Assembly: GCA_903995115.1 (NCBI GenBank)
Contig: LR877165.1
Coordinates: forward strand, 124,001 to 188,000
Source: Angomonas deanei
Taxonomy: Eukaryota; Euglenozoa; Kinetoplastea; Trypanosomatida; Trypanosomatidae
Length of the DNA: 64,000 nucleotides
Reading direction: 5' to 3'
Of this stretch, positions 20,144 through 30,339 are shown piece after piece (within the stretch, counting starts at the first letter, position 1; each line of letters opens with the position of its first letter). The translations under genes and the position numbers were made by a program. The notes under the pieces were generated by a model. The model made no database searches. It was not told the DNA's origin and saw only the letters and a list, made by a program, of their open reading frames with translations.

Positions 20144-23100
20144 TCAAGATCGGTCGAGAAGTGCAAAAAACTTCTTGTCATGCGCTAAGGTGCTCAAAGG
20201 TTTGTCTACCTGAGCAACCGATGTGGGCGACCGTTGCATCACCACCCGAACCTCCATGAGGAGTGCCGTGATTCTAGCCGTGCCCTCCTCCCCGGAGCTT
20301 CTCGTGTTATTGAGTGCCCGTTTTTTCATTTCCTCTAAGACACTATTCAGTAATGCTTCATAGAGGGCCAGACTACCGAACCGAGGCTGCTTCAGCAGCA
20401 AGCTCCGAACACTGTCGTACACCTCTGCGGATTGTCTGAACTTCACCAGTTCGGTTGAGGCTTGCCTGGGGTTGAAGCTGGTCAAGCCGAACACCGCCGT
20501 CGTGAAGCATGGGCCGCCGAGGAGGTACTCCTTAAAATGATCCAACGCAGACTCCTTGGACACCGATGGGGAACTCTTCAGCCACTCGGAGCACAACGAA
20601 CCGTCGTTAATGCACCATAGCGACGACAGCAGCACATCGGTATCCTTCCCCAAACGTTTCAAATAAGACGTGTCCACCGACCACCCCTTGGTCCACTTTT
20701 GAGAAGCGCGGGTTCTCTTCACCACCTGATGCACCACCAGGTGCACCGCCACACTGCCTTTTACCTCCCCATTGGACAGCTTCTTCAGCGTCTCGGCGGT
20801 GGAAACGGCAATACCGAGCGCGTTGTCCACCTCCTCCGCACTTGCCACGGGAATCGAAACGGCATCGTACAGTATGGGGCCACAGAGCGGGGACGTTTTC
20901 ACGTTTTCCACCTTTAACTGGTGTATGGAGATCTTGTCCGTCCCCGATAGGAGGTCGAAAAAGTACTTGTTGCTAATCAGCGCGATGCGAATGGAGACGG
21001 AGGACGGCCTGGATTGAAGACTCATGAACAGTCGGTTGATGGAGGTTCGAAGGGTCAGCCAGGAGATGGAGGTCAAGTTCGTGGGTTCCTCCGTGTCAAA
21101 CGCCACCAGCGCGGCGCTGCGTCCGGCCGCCACACAAGAAACGGCGCATGCCAAACTTTTGCTCTTTAAGCCCTGCGAATCTTCCGAAATGACCACAATG
21201 TCGTTGGCCAACACCTCCTTGCTCGGAATGCCCTTATAGCAAACCTCCAGCGAGGTCGGGGAGGTGACCCGCACGAGATTCGAAGTTTCGGTTTTATTGA
21301 GCACAATCACCGCCGGGGTGCGCTGCGGCTGCGACTGGATGCAGTACACGGGGTCCTTGGCGTAGTTCACGCCGTAGTTCTGCGTCTGTCCGGGTGCTAC
21401 CCCGCCCTCGATTCCTCGTCTATTGGCAGAGTTGACAGTGTCGACCGATGGGTGGGAAAAGAGCCCGCAGAGCTCCAGCATCTTAAAGTCATTCTTCCAC
21501 CGTTCATAGGTGGTGAGTGGCGCGTTCACGGCACACTTGGCTTTTTCAAGGTCGGCGATCATCGTCGCCAGTGTTTTTCGGGTGGCGTCCTGCAGGGAGG
21601 TGGGGGTATCCGACTCCTGTAGCTTCTCCCTCGCCCGTTTCAAGTACTCAATCACGTTGGAAAGACTGCCGTGTGGCACATTTTGCGCTTTTAGATTGGT
21701 CGTCTTCTTCACGACGGAGAGTAACTCCCCCAAATCCGGGGTTGGCTCGTCGGGGTTCACGAGAGCGGCGCACACCGTCACCATCGGGCCGAGTACATAG
21801 GCGGCCAGCAGCAGGAGAGACGGGTTGGCGGACTTTTCGTACTGTGTCGCATCCAAATTTAGCACGGCGTCGAGGAGATTGTAATTGTCCCCCAGGAAGA
21901 CGTTGGTCATGCAGGAAATGACAAGGGCATTCTTGTCTCCCTTGCGCTGGACAATTTGGCGGACCTCTATCCGTAGCAGGACATACCCATTTTCGCTCCC
22001 TTCATTCGTCTCCAGCCACTCCTTGAGGGCCGTCTGGCCGGCCGCTAGGGCGTTGTTGAAGGCTCCTAAATCGCTCACCTCCGTCTTGGAGGCCCCTCGC
22101 GGGAACCAACCGTGGACGGGGTCGAAGCACATCTTAAATGGAATTCTCCGCTTCCCGTCGAGCAAGTCCGTCACATCGACCCCCACCCACACAAAGCTGA
22201 CCGACAGGCGGATGTCCTTTTTCTTTCCCCTCCGCGCCGTACTGCCGGAGAGGGCCTTCCTCACCAAACCACGGCCATTGTCTACGAGCATGGAGGCATT
22301 CTGATAGAACAGCTGAGCTGCAGCTGCCCTCGTCGTACCCTCTTTGGGTGTCGAAAGGATGCAACTGGTGTTGAACCCATCCAGGGTCAAGTCCTGAATC
22401 TTGTCGAGTGTGTTTACTTTGGTGGAGTCGCTCTCGATGGAGGCAATTTCGTTAAAGATGAAGGAGGGGGCCTGGCCGGTGGAGTTGCGCGATACAATCT
22501 GTAGCGCATTATTCTCCACCACAATTCTGTTCCTTTCCCGTCCCTTGTCCTGGGAGGTCCCGCTTGTAGCGGACCGCTTCGGTTTTAACATGACCAGACC
22601 CTGTGGGGATCGCCCGTTGATTTTACGACACCGCAAAAACTCACTGGCGCCTACCCAAAAAAAAGGAACTCCCCCGTCGCTTGGCGTCAACGTAGAGGGG
22701 AATGTGGACGTTTAGGGGATCCTTGATGAAGGTCACGGCGTCCTCGATACTAGCCTTTGCCTTGTTGAGGGCCACATCCATCGTCTTATTCTCCGTCTTG
22801 CCAAACCCCTTGCGCCACTCCAGATTGGCCACCTCTTCCCGCTGTCGGGTGATGTAGTCCGCCACACTCCCCCGCCTCGGTCGGGGGTGCGGAATGCTTT
22901 TCATTTTTTGCAAAATTCGGAGGGAGTCCGCCGCGTCCTGGTCATTCTCACAAATGTTAATACAACTCAACACGATGCAGGGGCCTTTGCAGAGCGCATA
23001 CTTGAAGAGTCTCCACTGGCTGCCGGGCCGCTGCTCCAGAATCGGCGTTAACGTCTTGGGCGACGAGGTGCACGCAAGGGAGAAACTGGACATCACAACG

Positions 23101-24902
23101 TCCCCAATCTTGTGTCGCGAGCCCTCTGGCGGAGGCAGAAAACTCTGAAAAAGAAACTGTGCCACCAGTATTCCACTCAGCTTCGGGTCCACGGGCTCCT
23201 CGCAGCGATTGAGCAGCTCTGAAAAGTCGTCGATCGTCTCGAGTAGCAGCCACTGGCAGTTGTCCACACATGGGCCGAAGATGGGCGACTGGGCCACGTC
23301 CAGTTGACGTATCTCCGTGTCCTTGGTGCTCCTCGAGATGAGATCAATATACTCCCCACCTTCAATGTAGTAAATAAGCGACAGTTTAAGATCGGAGGTG
23401 ATCTCCTTGAACTCGGCGTTGTACTGCAGGCACTCCTTCACCACGCTGCAGCCAATATTCCGTACAGGGGTTACCGGCATGTTCGTGCGTTTACCCGCTT
23501 CACTGCGGTCCACATACACGGTAAACACGCTCTCGCCATTTCGGCAAAATCGCTTGCGGGACTCGGACAAGAGCGCAGATGGTAAGGCAGTGCACCCTTT
23601 CTGTCGGAAAACACACTCGTCCGTGTCGTAGCCGGTCCCCCCGCCGAGTCCACCCGCCACCAGTATGCGTCTGTTGTCGTTGGTGACGGCTGCGCTACTC
23701 GACGGCTGCTTCCCATCGTGGTCAATCACCACGAGGCCGTCCACGGTCTCCCAGGTATCCATATCCGCCTCCCTCGCGAACTGATCGCCACCGGCGTGCT
23801 CCATGATGTGCTCCATCGAGCCTCTGGGGGGCGGTCCAATCCACCCGGTGACCCCAGGGGCCACGTCGCCGAGCTGTTTAAAGTCGGGCGAGGACACCGC
23901 GGAGATGCCAACGGACGACAGAGAGTTGGACCACTCGGAGTGGACATCGTACTTGGTGTTGTAGCGGGACGAGAAGAGGTCTCGTACAAAGTCATCCTGC
24001 GGGGAGTCCGCCGACGGGGGATTAATCCCATAGCAGCTGTATCGAGCGAGCAGGTTCATGAGCTTCTTGGGGCTTTTGGGGATAATTTGTGTCATGGACG
24101 TCACGAGCGGAATCTCCTCCGCATCCTCGTCACTGCTGTCTGTGCCGGACGACACGCTCGATGAGCTGGAGGGGTCAGAATAGCCATAAAGCGGATTCTT
24201 GAGTGGTCGAATCGAAGAGGCGTCGTCGACGCGGTCAAACGAGCCGGAGCTGGCCAGCTCCCCCGCCATCGGTAACTGCCGTGCCAAAATGGTAGAGGTA
24301 ATGGTGCGTGTGCCCAATGAGTCCATTCGCGAAAGGTTCGCCTCTTTTTTGGAAAGGGAAATGGGGGGTAAATGAACATCCCTCTTTCGGTTGTCGGCGT
24401 CGGAGGCACTCGCCAGCCGATGGCCGGATTCTGCTTTACTGAGCGGGGGCAGTTTCTGGTCCCCGGCACTACCAGACCTGTGGTCTCTAAATTGCTCCGT
24501 GGGAATGCCGAGTGCATCGAAGCCAAAGTCGTAGTTGTAAAAATTGTTAGAGGTTGTTGGCTTTTTCCCTTTGGTGTCCTTCCGCTCATCCGATTTTCGC
24601 CGCTCCGCAAACGCGGGTGACTTTAACGTTGTCAGCGGGGACGTCACGGCGGGGGAGTTGGAGAGTCTACTGGTTTGTGGGAAGGAATTGTACTTGGGGG
24701 GCTTTATCTCAATATGCCCCGACGAGCAGCGCATCGGTGAGGAGTACGGCTGCTCGGTGGACTGTCTACGGGTATGACGGGGGTCACTAACACTAATATG
24801 ATTTACTAGGGGGGTCTCGCGCTGACTCGGGGTCCTGTCGGTGTAGGCGACAGGAGAATCGTCTTCAGGCAGCAAGCCCATCCCATAAAAGTAGTCGCCC
24901 AT
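20144..24902 (-). CDS. Giant protein with three degenerate kinesin-like units; one frame break in a T8 run at 22657-22664
   Basis: Two frames overlap at 22641-22690. The downstream one has no ATG near its 5' end (only TTG), and there is no spacer, while every other gene pair in this block is separated by 500 bases or more. Minus-strand T8 (22657-22664) joins them: one T fewer gives continuous sequence from SSFF into WVGASEF. I therefore treat it as one gene of about 1586 residues. Residues 1-420 are Ser-rich and disordered and start MGDYFYGMGLL. Units lie at about 430-755, 790-1160 and 1195-1580. Landmarks are SPIFGPC, VMSSFSLA, GPCIVL and GSVADYI in unit 1; VDVTDLLDG and GSLSNVI in unit 2; FFDLLSG, SPLCGP, LLSSLWCIN, LLGGPCFTT and FGSLALYE in unit 3. 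No ATP-site motifs. The start lies just after an acceptor ending TGTTTTAG. Confidence 0.8.
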
Positions 24903-25516
24903 CGGAAAAATCTAAAACAAAAAAAACAGGGGGTTCAATAACCCGGAAAAACAAAAAAAAAAGAACAAGATGACCCGTAACCAACAAAAAAAAAAAAAAG
25001 AAGAACAATATATATAGAATATACTGTTTGACAATGAATTTCCTTTTTTTTTTTTTCTTTCTTTACTGATACTTGGATGTTTAGAATAAGAGAGGAAGGG
25101 GTAAGAGAGAAAGCATTGATGCGACTTCCTGGCGAGACAGGATAAGACGATTCACACGTTTTCCTTTTTCTTATTAGTTCGTCGTTTTTTTTTTTTTAAC
25201 CTTATTAATCAAATGACTTTACACAAACATGATAAAACTGAAAGTTATTTTCACCGACAAATAAAAATAAAAATAGTAAAATAAAAGGGAATATCAACTT
25301 CACAAATGCATATACAAACAAGGATTTAAAAAAAAAAAAAAGGGAGTAAAACAACAATGTAGGGAATATAGGAACAATACAATTGTACACTGGAATAAGG
25401 TTTTAAACAATAATTAGAAGTTCCTCTATATGTTTCAACTGATTTTTTTCTCCGCCTCGCCGCTATTAGGAGTCGTAGGGGGTGTCTCTCTTTTTTTGTT
25501 TGTTTTTTTGTCCACT
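24903..25516. other. Intergenic spacer, 614 bases
   Basis: No gene supported. It holds the acceptor for the 24902 gene, poly-A runs near 24952 and 24988, and poly-T runs near 25044 and 25186. Confidence 0.6.
24912..24930 (-). promoter_or_regulatory. Predicted spliced-leader acceptor for the 24902 gene
   Basis: The minus strand reads TGTTTTTTTTGTTTTAG with the AG at 24913-24912, nine bases before the ATG at 24902. Confidence 0.6.
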
Positions 25517-28500
25517 TTACTTCTTTACGGGTGGCAGACTAACGCCTCCGTTCGTGTGGGTTGGTTGGCTGTCGGTCCCGCTTTGAACGGAAATCTTATT
25601 CGAACTTCGTCGTCGCTCAGACGTCGTTTCCGTGTTTTTCCCACGACCGCTGCGCCCATCCGCCGTCTGGGATAGCTCCTCGTCAAACAGCGAGCCAGGA
25701 CCGAAAAAGCTCTCGCTGGGCTTTACGTCCTCCTCGCTGTCCTCACTGGCATCGTGGTAGGGCTCCGTTTGCGGCTTCTCAAACGACGAGGGGGGCGCCA
25801 CAATGCCGTACACCTGTCCGGTGTGGAGCGACAGCGCCATGGGGGTGGCGATCGCTGAACTCCTATTTCGACACAGGTGGAGGGCAATGCTTAGCATTCG
25901 GTTCGCCTGGAGCCAAACCTCCGTCAAGTCCGACACGCTCGCCGTCAAGGGTCCGGCCGGGGTGCGACTTTCCTTGCTCGGTGAGACGGGTGTAAAGTAC
26001 AAGGGGGGGATGGACGGGTCGGCGGTGGATTGAGTCTCACACAGGGCGAGGCGGAGGTGGTCAATGTAGTGGGAGAGACAGTGAATGTAGTTGGTCATGG
26101 ACCAGACGTAGTGGTGCATTGGCATTCGAATCTTCTCCTTCATGGCCATGAGGGCCTTCATGAAAAAGTGCGCTTCGCCGGTCTCGTCCGCCACCAAATC
26201 CACCGTCGCCACGACGCGGTCGCAGTAGATGAAGTTGAATAGATTCTTGGGGTGGTTCGGTGGGGTGTACTCGGGGGTATAGAGCATATTAAACAGGGCT
26301 GCATCGGTGGTCATTTTGATGCTTAGAGAAGAGTACAGCACCTTCGCAGCACCGAGGGTCTCTAGAGATCCCTGGGAGCGGCTGGGGGACACGGCAGACG
26401 ACGGGAGCTGCGCCAGGTGGAAAGACACGAGGAGGTGGGTCTGCTCGGCGCGGGTGGTGGTGACGACTGGGGGTAAATTACGTAGCAGCTTCCAGAACTG
26501 TCCCACTGTCGTCAGTTTGACGTACCGCGCTCCTTCCACGACCGGACCGCACGGCGTCCAGGCGGCTTTGAACGGCAGGGTGAAGGACCCTTCCTCTTTC
26601 TCTCCCTCCGCGGCGTCCGTCCCACCGGTCCGAAAGTGATCCTTCACCAAGTCGGCCGATAGGATTTGTACCACAGAAACGAACAGACCGACGGGCGACC
26701 CCCTCTCTCCTTTCCCGGTGGGCTCCGGCTCTTGGCCGACAAGAATGTTGGCCACCATCTCCCGCAAGGCGAGCCACAGGGGTGACCGCAGCAGACGCAC
26801 CATGCTGCACGACTGGGGGCCACCGCCCGTCATACTCAGCAGCTGCACATTCGACCCCCGCTGAAACGCCTCCAGACTCTCGTTGAGGATGCTGGACGGC
26901 ACAGACTTGGGGTTGGGTTTGCCACCCCGCTCGCTCCAGCTCTTCCGTATCACCGTTTCATCGGTGGGGTACTCCACCCCCACACTGTTCGACAGCTCCT
27001 CCCCCATCTCGTACGTCTCATCCTTCACCTGCAGGCCGTTGTGCGGTGACACGAAGAGGGAGGGCGGGGGCACCACGCCGCTTTCGGGGTCCTCCTCTGG
27101 TTCCTCCAGGAAGACGACGCCGCGAATCGTGTCGGTCGCCGATCCGTCGGACGGGTCAAAGTATTTGGCGATTTCTCGCGTGTCGAGGGTGGCGGTCACT
27201 CCTTTCCGGGGGACGGCAAAGTCCCCTGCAAAAAGATTCAAGGGCGGGACGTGCGGCTGCCATCTCTCGAACACGCTGCGCGCCGGGACCGTCTTCCGGT
27301 AGGGGAAAAAGTATCGTTTATCCCACTTCCCATTGGCAATGCTATCATCGCTCATTTCAGAAACCCCATTCATGAGCTGGCCAGCAAACACACCCGGCAC
27401 CTTTTCCGCCTCCTGTCGGTCCGTGAACCACTGGTCTCGCAAGTGCACGGTGGTCGACAGGTAGGCTGGCGGGAACGCATTAAAATTCGAAAACAACGTA
27501 TTGCAGTCGTTTCGGATCCTAACGAGGGACCGTAGCGACAGGTTCTGCCGCTTCACGAGTAGCTTGACACGGTGGTACTCCTGGTACAGTCTCGCCTTCT
27601 CGGCCGCCACCTCCTTCGGGTCCCGTTCATCGTCCTCCTCATCGGAATCGTCCTCCTTCTTGCTGGACGAAGACCTCCACTGCCGTCTCTTCTTCTCCAG
27701 GTCGGTCATATTACCGCGAAGCTTTTCTCGAAGAGTGGCCGCGGTACTTTCAATGTGTCTCATCAAACCCGAGACGCTGCCCGGCTGGGGCGCCATCGTA
27801 CGGAGCGTATCAAAGCAATGTTTCAAATACATGGTCATCTCCTCTTCCTCCCTGGTGAGTTTCTTGGCATGGACGAAAAAGTACACTTGAAGGGACTTTC
27901 GCAGGGAGTACTCCAATAACGTGGTGGTCTTGGGCGACAGGCGGTGCAGCAGTACATCGTACATGAACTGTACACTCGATGAAACATCCACGAGAGAGGA
28001 GAGGACCACGTCACTGAGCTTCCCAGCGCTGTCCGTGACAAATCGCTTCACGTTGACCACAGACACCACGCAACCCTTCACGTAGTCGTCGCTCGAGAGC
28101 GAAAACAGGCCTCGCTTCACCAGCGAAATGGCCACCGTCTGGGTCGTGATGTGGGCGAACTTGCCCTCCGTGGTGTGTGCCCCTAACAACGGAAATCCCG
28201 CTACCGAAATCGGTGCATAATCGCTCGACGCGGACAGCAGGTCCCTGCACATGTCTTGTTTGATCAACACCAACGACACCTCCATACTCGTCTGGGCCGC
28301 CACCTCGGGCGTGAGACTCTGGAAGAGCTCGCTGAAGAGGGGCGGCAGCAGACTGTCGGTCCATATTTGGGAAGTGTGGACGGTCGGTCGGCTGCCTGAG
28401 TGGACGGAGAAGACGCATGTGTTCAGGCCGTCGCGCAGTTTGCTCACAATAGAGGTTAGCGTGGTGGAGGAGTACTTGTCGTATGTCATGATCCCATTCT

Positions 28501-29665
28501 TGTCGACCACCTCGACGAACCCCTCTGGGTTCACGGAGGCGGTGGAGTCATCGTCTTTCGCGGCGTCGTCGGGGCCTAGCAAGAGAACGGACTGGGGCGT
28601 CGACAAGGGGCCCTTGACTTTCGTCTCCCTCGCCTCTTCCGTCAACTCTACAGGGGTCGGCTCCGTGTCTACTGAAAGGGACTTGCTCGTCTCACTACTC
28701 GCGTTTAGGCTCGCCGGCAAAGACGATGACTCGCTGGGAGTGGTGAGACGGCGACGCTGGGGGACCTTGCCAGTCCCTCCCGGTGGCTTGGGAATCAACA
28801 TGGCGGTCGACAGCACTGTCGGCTGTGAGATGGATCGTGCCTTATCAGTGTCTACTTTATCCGACACCACCGCCCTAGATCGGGTGGCAGTGGAGGGGGG
28901 AGCCGCCGTCACCATCGGGAGTGCCACGGCAGGGGTGGCTACGGATGAACCAGTATTCGGCCCCCAGTCCACTGAGCTGCCTCTGCTACGACGGGGGAAC
29001 TGGGCGACCTTCTCGAACAGTCGCTTCTTCTCCGCCTTGGCAATCGCCTTTCCTATCCGCACCGATCGCTCGCTGACGTTGTTCGCCGAGAGATTATCGT
29101 TTACCGGAACAGCCAGACTCAGTAAAGTGTTCTCGCTGTCCACGCGGAACATATCCGGCGGCTTGGGTCGAGAAGAAACGACCAGCCCACTGGCTTTTAA
29201 CTTTTTCAGCTTCAAGCCAAACTCGCCGCACTTTTCTACCGTCTCCTTCATATCCCCAAAGTACTCTTCCCCCTCCAAATCTACCGTATTTTTTGGTTTG
29301 ATTGGCGCGGTGGCACTTCGCTCCTCCCGGAACACCATTACGGTGTCGATGGGGTCGGCGTAGTAGACGCCCTCGTAGGGGAGTAAGTAGGCATCCACCT
29401 CTACCGGAGAACCCAAATTCTGCATCGTGGACCCATTGACCTCATCGTCCGAGGAGCTGGAAAAGTCAAGCGAGCTGTTCACGGGGGAGGCCGACGAGGC
29501 GGCGAAGGCCAAACCGTCGTAGTAGTCCAAGACCCCTCCTTTGGAGGGAATCGTCTGGTCCGACCCGTCGCCGTCGCCGTACGTGTTGGAGGGTGTGGTG
29601 GGTTCGTCTGGTTCCGTCCGCACCTCTCCGCCGCTATGCCACTCGAAATCTTCCCAATAACTCAT
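25517..29665 (-). CDS. Protein with two diverged kinesin-like units flanking a charged coiled-coil region (1382 aa)
   Basis: From the ATG at 29665 (MSYWEDFEW) the first 390 residues are Ser/Thr/Pro-rich and probably disordered. Unit 1 (about 390-655) shows LRDGLNTCVFSV at the GYN strand, LIKQDMCRDLL at the strand-helix, LSDVVLSSLVDV at the VDLAGS-like strand, and GSVSGLMRHI after the last helix. A charged helical stretch with EKKRRQW, a DDSDEEDDERD acidic patch and KARLYQEYHRVKLL follows at about 655-760. Unit 2 (about 870-1230) is the most diverged in the family and is called mainly from LSADLVKDHF, GPVVEGARYV and its position; it lacks the GSV motif. The C-terminus is Ser-rich. No P-loop. 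The frame is unbroken. It could carry only one convincing unit, so I am less sure of the second. Probably a structural partner of its neighbours. Confidence 0.78.
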   Translation of the reverse strand: MSYWEDFEWHSGGEVRTEPDEPTTPSNTYGDGDGSDQTIPSKGGVLDYYDGLAFAASSASPVNSSLDFSSSSDDEVNGSTMQNLGSPVEVDAYLLPYEGVYYADPIDTVMVFREERSATAPIKPKNTVDLEGEEYFGDMKETVEKCGEFGLKLKKLKASGLVVSSRPKPPDMFRVDSENTLLSLAVPVNDNLSANNVSERSVRIGKAIAKAEKKRLFEKVAQFPRRSRGSSVDWGPNTGSSVATPAVALPMVTAAPPSTATRSRAVVSDKVDTDKARSISQPTVLSTAMLIPKPPGGTGKVPQRRRLTTPSESSSLPASLNASSETSKSLSVDTEPTPVELTEEARETKVKGPLSTPQSVLLLGPDDAAKDDDSTASVNPEGFVEVVDKNGIMTYDKYSSTTLTSIVSKLRDGLNTCVFSVHSGSRPTVHTSQIWTDSLLPPLFSELFQSLTPEVAAQTSMEVSLVLIKQDMCRDLLSASSDYAPISVAGFPLLGAHTTEGKFAHITTQTVAISLVKRGLFSLSSDDYVKGCVVSVVNVKRFVTDSAGKLSDVVLSSLVDVSSSVQFMYDVLLHRLSPKTTTLLEYSLRKSLQVYFFVHAKKLTREEEEMTMYLKHCFDTLRTMAPQPGSVSGLMRHIESTAATLREKLRGNMTDLEKKRRQWRSSSSKKEDDSDEEDDERDPKEVAAEKARLYQEYHRVKLLVKRQNLSLRSLVRIRNDCNTLFSNFNAFPPAYLSTTVHLRDQWFTDRQEAEKVPGVFAGQLMNGVSEMSDDSIANGKWDKRYFFPYRKTVPARSVFERWQPHVPPLNLFAGDFAVPRKGVTATLDTREIAKYFDPSDGSATDTIRGVVFLEEPEEDPESGVVPPPSLFVSPHNGLQVKDETYEMGEELSNSVGVEYPTDETVIRKSWSERGGKPNPKSVPSSILNESLEAFQRGSNVQLLSMTGGGPQSCSMVRLLRSPLWLALREMVANILVGQEPEPTGKGERGSPVGLFVSVVQILSADLVKDHFRTGGTDAAEGEKEEGSFTLPFKAAWTPCGPVVEGARYVKLTTVGQFWKLLRNLPPVVTTTRAEQTHLLVSFHLAQLPSSAVSPSRSQGSLETLGAAKVLYSSLSIKMTTDAALFNMLYTPEYTPPNHPKNLFNFIYCDRVVATVDLVADETGEAHFFMKALMAMKEKIRMPMHHYVWSMTNYIHCLSHYIDHLRLALCETQSTADPSIPPLYFTPVSPSKESRTPAGPLTASVSDLTEVWLQANRMLSIALHLCRNRSSAIATPMALSLHTGQVYGIVAPPSSFEKPQTEPYHDASEDSEEDVKPSESFFGPGSLFDEELSQTADGRSGRGKNTETTSERRRSSNKISVQSGTDSQPTHTNGGVSLPPVKK

Positions 29666-30339
29666 CTCTACACTAATAAAATAAAAAATAAGTTTTTGTT
29701 GGTCTTTTTTTTTCTTTTTCTTCTTTTTGAGAGTTTAACACAAACTCTATGAGAAGTAAGTGAAATAAAACAGAGAGAGAGATAGGTCGATGCGCGTAGC
29801 TGCTGGGAAAAAAAAAAAAAGGAATTGGAAACACAAGAAATGAAAACAAGGAGTGAATCACTTTAATGAACATGATCGTCACCAGAAAATACAATTACAA
29901 CGAAAGAATGATTTTTATTTTATTCATGATGAAAAAGGGGGAAAAAAAAAATGCGCTGAGAGTTTATTTTAGTTTTATACATTTTTTGAAATAATAAAAG
30001 GGGGAAACAACCAACAAAAAAACTGTTCTTCTCAACTTGAAGTCATACTGTTACACGACAAGCACACGCGAAAAAAAAAAAATTCATTTTTCCATTCACC
30101 TAAAAAATATACACGACAACAACAACAAAAAGAGAAACGAAAAAAAAAAAAAAGCAAGCAAACACCCGTTCACATATGTAGACATCTATATATATATAAG
30201 CATTCAATTCAACAGGTAAAGAACAACCATCATAAAAAAAAAAAAAGAGAGAACTAATTCAACTCAGCGAAATGCAAAATATACCGGGGAAAAAGGAAAA
30301 AGGGAAGTCTAGTGCCCGCCGCTAAATCCTCCTTCTGTT
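29666..30339. other. Intergenic spacer, 674 bases
   Basis: No gene supported. An acceptor-like TTATTTTTTATTTTATTAG lies just upstream of the 29665 start on the minus strand. A-runs on the plus strand around 29807, 29941, 30070, 30139 and 30234 give pyrimidine tracts in the transcript. Confidence 0.6.
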
